From Brevundimonas naejangsanensis DSM 23858 (GTDB lineage Bacteria; Pseudomonadota; Alphaproteobacteria; Caulobacterales; Caulobacteraceae), in NCBI RefSeq assembly GCF_000421705.1, contig NZ_ATXN01000003.1:315001-379000 (forward strand): a DNA stretch of 64,000 nt, given 5' to 3'. A program made the position numbers and the translations under genes. The notes beneath the pieces were generated by a model. It saw only the letters and a program-made list of their open reading frames with translations, did not search any database and was not told the DNA's origin. Of this stretch, positions 1 through 8,181 are shown piece by piece. Each line of letters starts with the position of its first letter. The stretch's first letter is position 1.

Positions 1-872
1 CGACCGGCTGGCTGGCTATGGAAGCACACCGGAACCGCAACCTTGCCCAGGTTGAACCCGTTGGATCGCGTGAGGGGTTCGACCGGAATCGGGAGGAAGC
101 GGACAACGAACTGCTGGCCTTTCTGCGCGACAATCAGATCGTCACTGTGCCGGATTATCTGAGATACAATCCTGATGAGGGGCCTTACATCCTGCCGTCG
201 GAACGCGATCCGGCTCGAAAGGGCCTGTTTGAGCCGCCGCTTGATCTGCACTTCTTTTTTCAGGCCGAGTTCCGTGATCCGCGACCGTTACGGGCTCATA
301 ACCTGCCGGGTCATGCCTTCGATCATCTGGAATGGATGCGGGACGAACGTCCGATCCGCGGAAAGCCCCGGCTGTTCTTTGTCAGCGGCGTGCGGTCCGA
401 AGGATGGGCCTTCTATCTGGAGGAACTGATCCTGCAGATGGGCATGCTGGACGGCCGGCCTACGGGACGCGAAATCGATTATGTGCTCGCAGCCAAGCGC
501 GCGGCCAGGCTGGAACCCGAACTGAACATGCACGCCAACCGCTGGACCTATGCTCAGGCGAAGGACGCTTTGGTGAAAGGCACGCCTCGATGGATGGAGG
601 CTGATGACGCCATCGCCGCCTTCGATATCGAGCTTTACCTGCGCCAGCCCGGCTATGGCATCGGCTATTACATGGGCAAGGTTGAGCTCGAGAAGCTGCT
701 CTCTGAGCGGTTCATGGATCAGCGTGACGACTTTGTCCTGGGCCGTTTTCACGACGAATTCCGTGCTTCGGGCGCCTTGCCTATCTCGCTTATCCGTTGG
801 GAGATGACCGGCCGAGACGATGAAGTGCGTGAAATGCGTCAGGCGCCGCCTATACCGCAGCCGCGTCCTTAG
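1..872 (+). CDS. DUF885 family protein, 5' end outside window
   Basis: C-terminal part of a DUF885 protein (a predicted metallopeptidase-like family, usually secreted). The reading frame is open to the left edge, with codons starting at base 3, so the ATG at 18 is internal: its residues align with the HRNRxL segment in the middle of the neighbouring paralogue. The family's HExxPGH metal motif should lie near bases 295-315, but here it reads AHNLPGH, so both the first His and the catalytic Glu are absent. The later EGWxFYxEE block is present at about 400-425. It converges on another DUF885 gene and shares a terminator with it. It belongs to the peptide-uptake locus. Activity is doubtful; a binding or non-hydrolytic role is possible. 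The family call is firm, the function is not. Confidence 0.85.
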   Translation, partial: TGWLAMEAHRNRNLAQVEPVGSREGFDRNREEADNELLAFLRDNQIVTVPDYLRYNPDEGPYILPSERDPARKGLFEPPLDLHFFFQAEFRDPRPLRAHNLPGHAFDHLEWMRDERPIRGKPRLFFVSGVRSEGWAFYLEELILQMGMLDGRPTGREIDYVLAAKRAARLEPELNMHANRWTYAQAKDALVKGTPRWMEADDAIAAFDIELYLRQPGYGIGYYMGKVELEKLLSERFMDQRDDFVLGRFHDEFRASGALPISLIRWEMTGRDDEVREMRQAPPIPQPRP

Positions 873-894
873 GCGGGGCTGAAGCCTGAGCGTA

Positions 895-933
895 AAAAAC
901 GGGCGGGTCTGTTGCAGACCCGCCCTTTCTTTT
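895..933. terminator. bidirectional intrinsic terminator
   Basis: An 11-bp GC-rich perfect stem (901-911 with 915-925) closes a TTG loop. A run of T follows on the plus strand (926-933) and a run of A precedes it, so it can stop both converging DUF885 genes. Confidence 0.85.
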
Positions 934-935
934 GG

Positions 936-2633
936 TCAATCCTGGCTCAGGTCGACCTCGCACAGCGGAGTGTGATCCCACAGCTTTGATATTTCGTCGT
1001 CGTAACCCGTCAGGTCGTAACGCAACAAAGACACGGGGAGGCGGCCTGCGCGCATCAGGTAGTCGTGGAAGTCTTTCAGCACGAATTGATCGCCCAGTTG
1101 TCGAGCGCGATCCACGAGCAGTTTCTGCAGCTGGAACATTCCGACCGTATAGCTCATCCCATAGCCGGGCGGTCGGCGCAGATAGATGGCGGCATCGACC
1201 CGAGCCACGTTATCGTCGAGGAACGGCGTCCACGTCTTCCAGTATTCCATGGTTTGCTCGACGGTCATTTCGTTGCGCTGCATGCGGACATCGCCGATGG
1301 TGCGCGCGGCGCGAAACAGGCCGAAGACATAGATGAATTCCCGCGTCCGGGGGCGCTCATCGAACAGGCCCAGTTGCAACGGGACTTCTTCGACATAAAG
1401 GCCCCAGCCTTCGGTCCGGCCGCTGTCGCTTATGTGCGCGCGGATCGGATGGGTCACGCGCCGGGCCATGTGGCCGTCAAAACGGTGTCCGGGAATGGTC
1501 GCGTGCAGATGATCGGGGGAGACGTCCCGGTACATGATCTGCTCCCAGAACATTGGCCCGTCGCGGCGAACGACCCAGGGCGCGTTGAAGCCCATCTCCT
1601 GCCAGGTCTGCGGCACGAAGTCGGGAATGGTGATGAACCCTTCCTCGACCAGCCATTTGCGGATCAGGGAGTCGCTGCCGGCCAGTTGCTCATGGTAGGC
1701 CTCCGCCGAGGTCGGCAGGTCGAGCTCCGGCAGATCGCGATTGCGATGACGTTCCAATACATAGAAGGCCCAGGTTCGATCCAGTTCACGTTGGGCGAGA
1801 TCAACGATCTGATCCGAGTCGTAGGGCATCAGTCGGACATTGGTCAGGAACCAGTCATAGGCTTTGCGCCCGACGCCGGCCTTTCCCGTCATCGCAGGAC
1901 GATTCCTGATTAACCAGTCCTGGTAGTCAGCTATGGCTCTACGCGAGGCCTGGATGGCGGGAAGCAGTTCCGGCTGGTCTGTCGCTGCCCGTTGCTCCAG
2001 ATCAGCATACCATCCCATCAGCCCGGCGGGTTCGACCGCTCGATAGGGCATGCCATGGCCGACGCCGTCGCCGTTCGACAGGTTGTGAATGGCTAGATCG
2101 GCGTAGTCGGCAGCGACTGTGTCCAGATTGATCCGAGCCTGAGTCAGAAAGGCCGGGATGGCCTCCAGGCGTGCGCGGAAGGCGGCTTTTTCATCGTCTG
2201 CGAGCGGGAGGTTCGTATAGGCGAGCTGTTGTAGTTGATCGATGTAATAGCCCGGATCACGGGCCCAAGGCTTGGTGACCTGCAACAGAAAGTCGCGCTG
2301 GTCCATCTGGGCGCGTACGGCCAGATAGTCGACCTTTTCGGACCGTTGCCACGAACCGGGTTCCAGGGACGCAAGGCGCGCCTGCAGGGCCTGAAGTTCT
2401 GAAAGGCGGCGCTGGCTGGCGGCGGGGCTGTGGTCAGGCCAGGGGCCGACGCCTTGGTCCGCCGTCACGGCGCGAAACTCGGCGAACAGGTTCACCAGGG
2501 CGCTGTACTGGGAATGACTCGCTCCAGCCTGGGCCTGCGCGTCGGGTGTAGTGATTCTGGCCGTTGCTCCGGACGCAATGGATAAAGCTCCGATGGCTGT
2601 CAGGCTGAGTGCGAATAGGCGCGCTTTGGTCAT
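936..2633 (-). CDS. DUF885 family secreted protein with altered metal motif
   Basis: A 565-residue DUF885 protein. The start at 2633 is preferred over an upstream in-frame ATG because it follows a strong GGAGGAGGGAG ribosome site and opens directly with a signal peptide (MTKARLFALS to ASGATA). The metal motif at residues 377-383 is HATIPGH, with Ala where the family has Glu; the downstream EGWGLYVEE block is intact. In DUF885 the usual form is HExxPGH, so this copy is probably impaired as a hydrolase or uses different chemistry. An inverted repeat TTTGG-AATAA-CCAAA lies about 18 bases upstream of the start and shares ATAACCAAA with the operator-like repeat in front of the neighbouring receptor. 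It is transcribed away from that receptor. Substrate unknown. Confidence 0.85.
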   Translation of the reverse strand: MTKARLFALSLTAIGALSIASGATARITTPDAQAQAGASHSQYSALVNLFAEFRAVTADQGVGPWPDHSPAASQRRLSELQALQARLASLEPGSWQRSEKVDYLAVRAQMDQRDFLLQVTKPWARDPGYYIDQLQQLAYTNLPLADDEKAAFRARLEAIPAFLTQARINLDTVAADYADLAIHNLSNGDGVGHGMPYRAVEPAGLMGWYADLEQRAATDQPELLPAIQASRRAIADYQDWLIRNRPAMTGKAGVGRKAYDWFLTNVRLMPYDSDQIVDLAQRELDRTWAFYVLERHRNRDLPELDLPTSAEAYHEQLAGSDSLIRKWLVEEGFITIPDFVPQTWQEMGFNAPWVVRRDGPMFWEQIMYRDVSPDHLHATIPGHRFDGHMARRVTHPIRAHISDSGRTEGWGLYVEEVPLQLGLFDERPRTREFIYVFGLFRAARTIGDVRMQRNEMTVEQTMEYWKTWTPFLDDNVARVDAAIYLRRPPGYGMSYTVGMFQLQKLLVDRARQLGDQFVLKDFHDYLMRAGRLPVSLLRYDLTGYDDEISKLWDHTPLCEVDLSQD

Positions 2634-2650
2634 GAAATCTCCCTCCTCCA

Positions 2651-2667
2651 TTTTGGAATAACCAAAG
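2651..2667 (-). promoter_or_regulatory. candidate operator before DUF885 gene
   Basis: TTTTGGAATAACCAAAG has a 5-bp inverted repeat (TTTGG/CCAAA) around AATAA and sits just upstream of the ribosome site of the leftward DUF885 gene. ATAACCAAA is shared with the 18-bp repeats at 2868 and 9862. Confidence 0.45.
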
Positions 2668-2834
2668 TAATACGATTTCGGTGATGATTGCATAAAATTA
2701 TTTTAGAGATAAAGTATTTTTGCCGCGCCAATATCGAGAGATTGATGCTTCAATTAAGTGTGTGTTGATAGAAAATTGCTGGCTGGATGGTTTCTGAAGA
2801 TGGTTGTGGAAATTGTCTGGCGAGCGCTGGTCGC

Positions 2835-2862
2835 TTGACGATCGGGAATTTGTCCATATACA
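2835..2862 (+). promoter_or_regulatory. promoter of the TonB receptor gene
   Basis: TTGACG at 2835-2840, a 16-base spacer and TATACA at 2857-2862. The predicted transcription start falls at the edge of the 18-bp repeat, which fits repression by a bound protein. Confidence 0.5.
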
Positions 2863-2867
2863 GAATG

Positions 2868-2885
2868 ACAATATAACCAAAATCA
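2868..2885 (+). promoter_or_regulatory. 18-bp repeat, candidate operator (copy 1)
   Basis: ACAATATAACCAAAATCA, identical to 9862-9879. It lies immediately downstream of the -10 box of the TonB receptor promoter. The MarR regulator at 11373 is the likeliest ligand, by proximity only. Confidence 0.55.
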
Positions 2886-3022
2886 CACGCTTATGGGTAT
2901 GTAGAGCGTCGTGAGGGACGAGGGGAGGCATGGAGGGGCGGCGGCATGTCGGCATCCAGGCCGAGTGCGGATTCAGCGTTGCCGCCGCCGAAGGGGGCGG
3001 ACGCAAAATGGAGGTGGAGCTA

Positions 3023-5857
3023 ATGAATAATCGAGTGTTTGGATTCAGGGCGTCGCTGCTGTGTGGGGCAGCCATCTTGTCCGTGACGGCGTTTGCGTCG
3101 ACTGCGGTCGCGCAATCGGAAGAAGAAGCGTCCAGCGTCGCCGATATTGTCGTGACAGGGTCGCGCATCCCGCGTCCGGACGTCGTTTCGAACAGCCCGG
3201 TGTCTGTCGTTTCGTCGGAAGAGATCGCGCGCTCTCGGACCGGCGAGGTGGAACAGGTGCTCAATACCTTGCCGCAGGTTGTGGCCGGCTTCGGCGCTCA
3301 GTCCAACAATCCCGGAAACGGCACGGCGACGGTCGATCTGCGTAATCTGGGCGCGGTTCGCACCCTGGTCCTGGTAAATGGTCGCCGCGTGGTCGGTTCA
3401 GGCAATGACGGGGTCGTGGACCTGAACATCATCCCGCCGTCTCTGGTCAGTCGCGTTGAGGTAGCAACGGGCGGCGCCTCGGCTGTTTATGGTTCGGACG
3501 CCATGGCCGGGGTCGTCAACTTCATCATGAAGGACGATTTTGAAGGCGCTGAGCTGGGTGTTCAGTATGGCGTCACCCAACATGGAGACTCTGCGCGGGT
3601 CAACGTTGACTTTACTGTTGGGACCAACTTCGCCGACGGTCGCGGCAATATTGTTGGATACTTAAACTACTTCGACCGAGAGCAGACGACTGGCGCGGCG
3701 CGGGACTATACGTCTGAATATCTGGTTGACGCCTTGGACGCCAATGGTAATCCGGTCCTTGTGCCCGGCGGCAATGCGGTCACGCCGCAGGGCACGCTTG
3801 TAGCGCCGGGCCTGGTGGGGCTGAAGGATCCTTTCGGCGCCACGATTACTGGCTCCGGTATTTTCTTTGCTCCAGAAGGGTGGCGCGCCTATCAGGCGTC
3901 AGACGGCTATAACGACCGTCCGGTCGGCAATATTCAACTGCCGATGGAGCGGTTCCAGGCCAATACTCATTTCAAGTATGATCTGACGGATGCTGTCCGT
4001 GCTTATGGAGAAGTGTCCTTCGCGCGCACGGCCGTAAATTCGACCCTGGGCGCCCTGCCGATGGGGTCTTCAGGCTTCATCCCTGGCTTCCAGCTTGACC
4101 TGCGCAATCCCTACCTCCCCGGCGATCTGCGTAACTTCCTGAGCACCAATCTCGACCAGGATGGCGACAACCTGGTTCCGGTGAATATCAATCGCCGCAT
4201 CGTGGAATCCGGACCGCGAACAAACGATCAGACGCGCAATTTCTACCGGACGGTCTTTGGCCTTGAAGGCACTCTGGCCAATGGCATGAGCTGGGACGTC
4301 TTCTACAACTATGGTCGGAATGAGCTGACGGAAGTTCAGGGCGGCGGCTTGCTGATCGATAACTTCGCGGCAATGTTCCTGACCAATCCGAACGATCCTT
4401 ATAAGTGCGCTAACGGCGACCCGAAGTGCGTCACCATAAACCCGTTCGGTCTGAACTCCCTCACTCAGGAGATGCGCGACTATTACGGCGTGACGCTGAC
4501 TAACCGTAATGAGGTCGAGCAGAAGCAGTTCGGCGCCAGCATTGCGGGGACCCTGTTCACCCTGCCTGCCGGTGATCTCGGCATCGCTGTCGGCATCGAG
4601 CGTCGCGAAGAGAGCGCCCAATTCAATCCGGACGCCTTGTATATCCAGGGCAAGGCCATTTCGCGGTCGGCTGGGATGCAGCCGACGGGCGGCGGATATG
4701 ATGTCTCGGAAATCTATGCGGAAGCCTATGTGCCGTTGATTGCCGATCGGCGAGGCATTGAGATGCTGGCCTTTGAGGGCGGTATCCGTTTTTCGGACTA
4801 TTCGACCGCCGGGGCCGTCACGTCCTACAAGTACGGTGGGGAATACTCTCCGATGCCGGGCCTGAAGTTCCGCGGTCTGGTGCAGCGAGCTGTTCGCGCT
4901 CCGAACGTGACTGAGCTGTATTCTGGGCAGACCAACACTGCGCCCGTGGCGACGGACTTCTGTAATGCCGGTCCGGGTCGCACGGCGGCGGAACGCGCCT
5001 TCTGCCTGCAACTCGGTGTTCCGACCCAGGTGATTGATGTTTTCCAGCAGGAAAACACTCAAATTCGCATCATCACGGGGGGGAATCCAAACCTGGGCGT
5101 CGAGACCTCGGACACCTGGTCCCTGGGTCTCGTCTATCAGCCGCATTTCCTGAACAATGCGACGCTGACCCTCGACTACTATGATATCCAAATTCAGGAT
5201 GCGATCGCCAACTTCGGCGGCGGACTGCCGACGACTATTGCAGCCTGTCAGGCTGACATGCGGTTGGACAACCCGTTCTGCGTTCCGTTGCGTAACCGGA
5301 ACCCGGACGGCCAGCTGCAAGATCTCCCGATGCTCAACCAGAACATCGCGGACATCGCGTCGAAGGGCGTCGACTTCCGTGTCGACTATCGACATTCGCT
5401 GGATAGCTGGGGTGATCTGACCTACTTCATCGCCGGCAGCTACCTGCTTGAGAACACGATTCAGGGCAGCCCCGTCGTCAATCCCATCGATTGCGCGGGC
5501 TATGTGGCCAATGGAGGTTGCGCCAGCGCCAACCCGGAATGGCGCTTTACCCAACGTCTGACGTGGGAGCATGGCCCGGCCAGCGTGTCGCTGCGTCATC
5601 GCTACATTGGGGAGGTGACGGATGGTCGTTATGCCGCCGCCATCGCCGCCGGGACCGCTATGCCCAAGCTGGCCAAGCCTGTCGCGCCTGCCACTCACTA
5701 TGTGGATCTGAGCGGCGACTGGGAAGTGAACGAGCGCGTCACCCTGTATGGCGGCATCGACAATCTGTTGGATCAGGAGCCGCCGTATCTGCACGAACGT
5801 CAGACCTATGACGTCCTCGGGCGGCGCTTCAACATCGGCGTCCGCGCGCGGTTCTGA
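3023..5857 (+). CDS. TonB-dependent outer-membrane receptor
   Basis: A 944-residue TonB-dependent receptor that would import a substrate across the outer membrane using TonB/ExbBD energy. The start at 3023 follows GGAGGTGGAG and begins a signal peptide (about residues 1-30, cleavage near VAQ). The plug opens with DIVVTGSRI at about 41-49, as in Caulobacterales receptors, and contains the usual VLVNGRRV and GGASAVYGSDAMAGVVNF blocks. A beta-barrel follows and ends in a terminal Phe (RARF), needed for barrel assembly. The length suits the large receptor class used for peptides, glycans or other bulky ligands rather than only siderophores. It is the first gene before a secreted S9 peptidase and a DUF885 protein, suggesting peptide substrates. 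A terminator follows it, so downstream genes may be expressed at a lower level. Confidence 0.95.
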   Translation: MNNRVFGFRASLLCGAAILSVTAFASTAVAQSEEEASSVADIVVTGSRIPRPDVVSNSPVSVVSSEEIARSRTGEVEQVLNTLPQVVAGFGAQSNNPGNGTATVDLRNLGAVRTLVLVNGRRVVGSGNDGVVDLNIIPPSLVSRVEVATGGASAVYGSDAMAGVVNFIMKDDFEGAELGVQYGVTQHGDSARVNVDFTVGTNFADGRGNIVGYLNYFDREQTTGAARDYTSEYLVDALDANGNPVLVPGGNAVTPQGTLVAPGLVGLKDPFGATITGSGIFFAPEGWRAYQASDGYNDRPVGNIQLPMERFQANTHFKYDLTDAVRAYGEVSFARTAVNSTLGALPMGSSGFIPGFQLDLRNPYLPGDLRNFLSTNLDQDGDNLVPVNINRRIVESGPRTNDQTRNFYRTVFGLEGTLANGMSWDVFYNYGRNELTEVQGGGLLIDNFAAMFLTNPNDPYKCANGDPKCVTINPFGLNSLTQEMRDYYGVTLTNRNEVEQKQFGASIAGTLFTLPAGDLGIAVGIERREESAQFNPDALYIQGKAISRSAGMQPTGGGYDVSEIYAEAYVPLIADRRGIEMLAFEGGIRFSDYSTAGAVTSYKYGGEYSPMPGLKFRGLVQRAVRAPNVTELYSGQTNTAPVATDFCNAGPGRTAAERAFCLQLGVPTQVIDVFQQENTQIRIITGGNPNLGVETSDTWSLGLVYQPHFLNNATLTLDYYDIQIQDAIANFGGGLPTTIAACQADMRLDNPFCVPLRNRNPDGQLQDLPMLNQNIADIASKGVDFRVDYRHSLDSWGDLTYFIAGSYLLENTIQGSPVVNPIDCAGYVANGGCASANPEWRFTQRLTWEHGPASVSLRHRYIGEVTDGRYAAAIAAGTAMPKLAKPVAPATHYVDLSGDWEVNERVTLYGGIDNLLDQEPPYLHERQTYDVLGRRFNIGVRARF

Positions 5858-5874
5858 TCGCCTGGTGTTGGAAA

Positions 5875-5902
5875 GGGGACGGCGGCGTCCGTCCCCTTTT
5901 TT
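5875..5902 (+). terminator. intrinsic terminator after the TonB receptor
   Basis: GGGGACGG (5875-5882), a 6-base loop, CCGTCCCC (5889-5896), then six T. It may reduce rather than abolish read-through into the peptidase gene 40 bases on. Confidence 0.8.
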
Positions 5903-5940
5903 CTCGAAATTCTGCAGCCTGGTCTCGGGAGAGCTTTCGA

Positions 5941-8181
5941 TTGAGTGAGGGGATGATGCGTATAAAGGGTTTGATGGCCGCTGCAGCGATGGCGGTTGTA
6001 ATGGCTGCGCCTGCGAGCGCGGCGTGGGCGGCGGAGGCGTCTCAGATCGCCAGCGCCGCCGCCCCTCACATGTCGATCGACAACCTTTATCGGACGCAGA
6101 GTCTGGTCGGCACGACGCCCGAAGGTTTTGCCTGGTCGCCGGACGGTTCTCGGGTCGCTTTCCTCTGGAACGAGGAAGGATATCCGTTCCGTGACGTCTG
6201 GGTTTTCGATCCTGCGACGGGCGACAAGACCCGCTTGACGCATCTGGGGAGTGCTGAAGCAGCGGGCGCTGGGGTCAGCCAGGTCGTCATGAACGACGAT
6301 GGCTCGATCTTCTACGTCCTGCAGGGCGAGTTGTATCATCGTGAAGCCTCAGGAGAGGGGCGCCGGATCGAATCCGACAAAGGCGCCATCCGTCAGCTCA
6401 CGCTCTCTCCGGATGGCCGGAGCCTGGCCTATGTCTCCGGGGGCGCCATAGATTCCCGCGCGGATCGCTATCTGGCTGGAGGCGGCCTGTGGATCAGGCC
6501 GGTGTCGGCGCAGGCCGATATCTCCTCACGTCATGTAGTTGGCTACGAGGACCCCAAGGTCTATATCGAGCAGTTCAGCTACTCTGGCGACGGTTCGCAC
6601 ATTGCGTTCGTTCGCGCCGACAATCGTCCTTTGCCGGTTCGTGACATTCACTACGACGCCAGCGGCGGGCAGGCGCAGGTCAGTCGGGTAGCTCGGCCAT
6701 TTCCCGGCGAGCCGACCACCTTGTTCACGGCGGGCGTTGTCGACCTGTCGGCGAGCGGGGTCCGGTATTTCGAACGTCCGGCCGACGATCACCATATCTG
6801 GGATATCGGGATAAACACGGACGGAAGCCGGCTGTTCATCAACAGTTCGGACCAACTGGCCGATGACCACATCATCTACATGGCCGACACGGCGACGGGC
6901 CCCCTGGAGGTCTTTTATCACGAGTACGATTTTGGCCACACGCGGCCGGACTGGCGCGCGGCCTGGGCTCCGGATGACGATGGTCTGATCATCCTGACGG
7001 ACCGGGACGGATACCTGCACCTCTATCACCAGCGGTCAGGGGGGCAGCCGCTGAAACGCCTGACCGACGGCGAGTGGGAGATCGAACAGTTCCAAGTCGA
7101 CTATGATAACCGCCAAATCTACTTCACCTCGAACCAATCGCACCTGGCGGAGCGGCAATTGTATCGGGTCCCTGCGGCTGGCGGGCCTGTCGAACGTGTC
7201 AGCCCGGATCGGCCGGGCGTGCATGCTCCAGTTTTCTCACCGGATCATCGCCGCGTCGCGAGTTTCTTTTCTGAAGACAATACGCCGCCGGAGCTCTTCG
7301 TGTTCGACACGCAGGGCGGGCGAGCCGTGCAGGTCACGCGATCACCTCAGCCGGATTTCGATCGGTTCGACTGGGCGGACATCCGTTATGTCATGTTCGA
7401 AAGCCATGTGGACGGCGCCCAATTGTTGGGCCGCCTGACCATGCCGCCGAATTATGATGCGTCCCGCTTTTATCCGCTGATCGTCGGATCGGTCTATTCA
7501 GACGCTGTGAAGAACCAGTGGGGCGGCCGCCGCGCGCACCCGACCTGGGGGCTTGATCAGCATCTCGCGGCTCAGGGCTATATCGTCCTGAACGTCAATA
7601 TCGCCGGAAGCTGGGGGCAGGGGCGCGCGCACGCCAAGCGCATGCATCATTCCTACGGCACGATGGACATTGACGATCTGGAGAGCGGGGTCCGCCACCT
7701 GGTCGCGCAGGGCATGGTCGATCCGGCGCGCGTCGGCATATGGGGGTCCAGCTACGGCGGACTGATGACCCTGATGTCGCTGTCGAAGAAACCGGATGTC
7801 TATGCCGTCGGCATAGCGGGCGCGCCGGCCACCAATGTCTGGCACGCCTATCCTTCGCAAATGTGGATCATGGGGCCGCCGGACGGAGAGGACATGCCGG
7901 CGCGTTACGAGGCTCAGTCTGCGCTCTATCAGGTCCAGGGCATTCAGGATCCGGTGATGATCATCCACGGCACTCGCGATCAGGTGGTGCTCTATGCCGA
8001 CACGGTCGCGGTCGTGGAAAAGCTGATCGCCGCGGAGACCCCTCATGAGGTGTTGACGATTCCGGGGGGCAGCCACAGCTGGGCGACCGACAATCTCGCC
8101 CAGACCCGTTACGCCTTCAAAAAGATGGTGGATTTCTTCAACCGCGCGCTGCGGCCTGACACAGATGGAGGCGTCAAATGA
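5941..8181 (+). CDS. secreted S9 family prolyl oligopeptidase/DPP-like peptidase
   Basis: A serine peptidase of family S9, 746 residues with a TTG start at 5941 preceded by GGGAGAG; the ATG at 5953 or 5956 is an alternative. It opens with a signal peptide (MRIKGLMAAAAM to AWA), so it should act in the periplasm or outside. An N-terminal beta-propeller of WD40-like repeats (about 60-450; SPDG motifs) is followed by an alpha/beta-hydrolase domain. The catalytic triad can be read as Ser604 in GSSYGG, Asp680 in GTRDQ and His712 in GGSHSW. Such enzymes cut short peptides, often after proline. It overlaps the next DUF885 gene by four bases (ATGA), so the two are co-translated. Together with the receptor they look like a peptide capture and trimming set. 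Confidence 0.92.
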   Translation: MSEGMMRIKGLMAAAAMAVVMAAPASAAWAAEASQIASAAAPHMSIDNLYRTQSLVGTTPEGFAWSPDGSRVAFLWNEEGYPFRDVWVFDPATGDKTRLTHLGSAEAAGAGVSQVVMNDDGSIFYVLQGELYHREASGEGRRIESDKGAIRQLTLSPDGRSLAYVSGGAIDSRADRYLAGGGLWIRPVSAQADISSRHVVGYEDPKVYIEQFSYSGDGSHIAFVRADNRPLPVRDIHYDASGGQAQVSRVARPFPGEPTTLFTAGVVDLSASGVRYFERPADDHHIWDIGINTDGSRLFINSSDQLADDHIIYMADTATGPLEVFYHEYDFGHTRPDWRAAWAPDDDGLIILTDRDGYLHLYHQRSGGQPLKRLTDGEWEIEQFQVDYDNRQIYFTSNQSHLAERQLYRVPAAGGPVERVSPDRPGVHAPVFSPDHRRVASFFSEDNTPPELFVFDTQGGRAVQVTRSPQPDFDRFDWADIRYVMFESHVDGAQLLGRLTMPPNYDASRFYPLIVGSVYSDAVKNQWGGRRAHPTWGLDQHLAAQGYIVLNVNIAGSWGQGRAHAKRMHHSYGTMDIDDLESGVRHLVAQGMVDPARVGIWGSSYGGLMTLMSLSKKPDVYAVGIAGAPATNVWHAYPSQMWIMGPPDGEDMPARYEAQSALYQVQGIQDPVMIIHGTRDQVVLYADTVAVVEKLIAAETPHEVLTIPGGSHSWATDNLAQTRYAFKKMVDFFNRALRPDTDGGVK

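Larger units (their letters stand above)
2634..3022. other. divergent intergenic control region
   Basis: A 389-base AT-richer gap between the DUF885 gene and the TonB receptor. It contains the 2651-2667 inverted repeat, a sigma-70-like promoter and one copy of the 18-bp repeat. No convincing gene was seen; the overlapping antisense reading frame has no ribosome site or recognisable product. Confidence 0.7.

Noticed and set aside
2698..3264. A leftward 188-residue frame in the receptor control region
   Set aside because: It overlaps the promoter, the 18-bp repeat and the receptor's signal peptide; composition is not protein-like.
4070..5794. A 574-residue frame antisense to the TonB receptor
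   Set aside because: Shadow of the receptor's coding frame; no recognisable product and no start signals.
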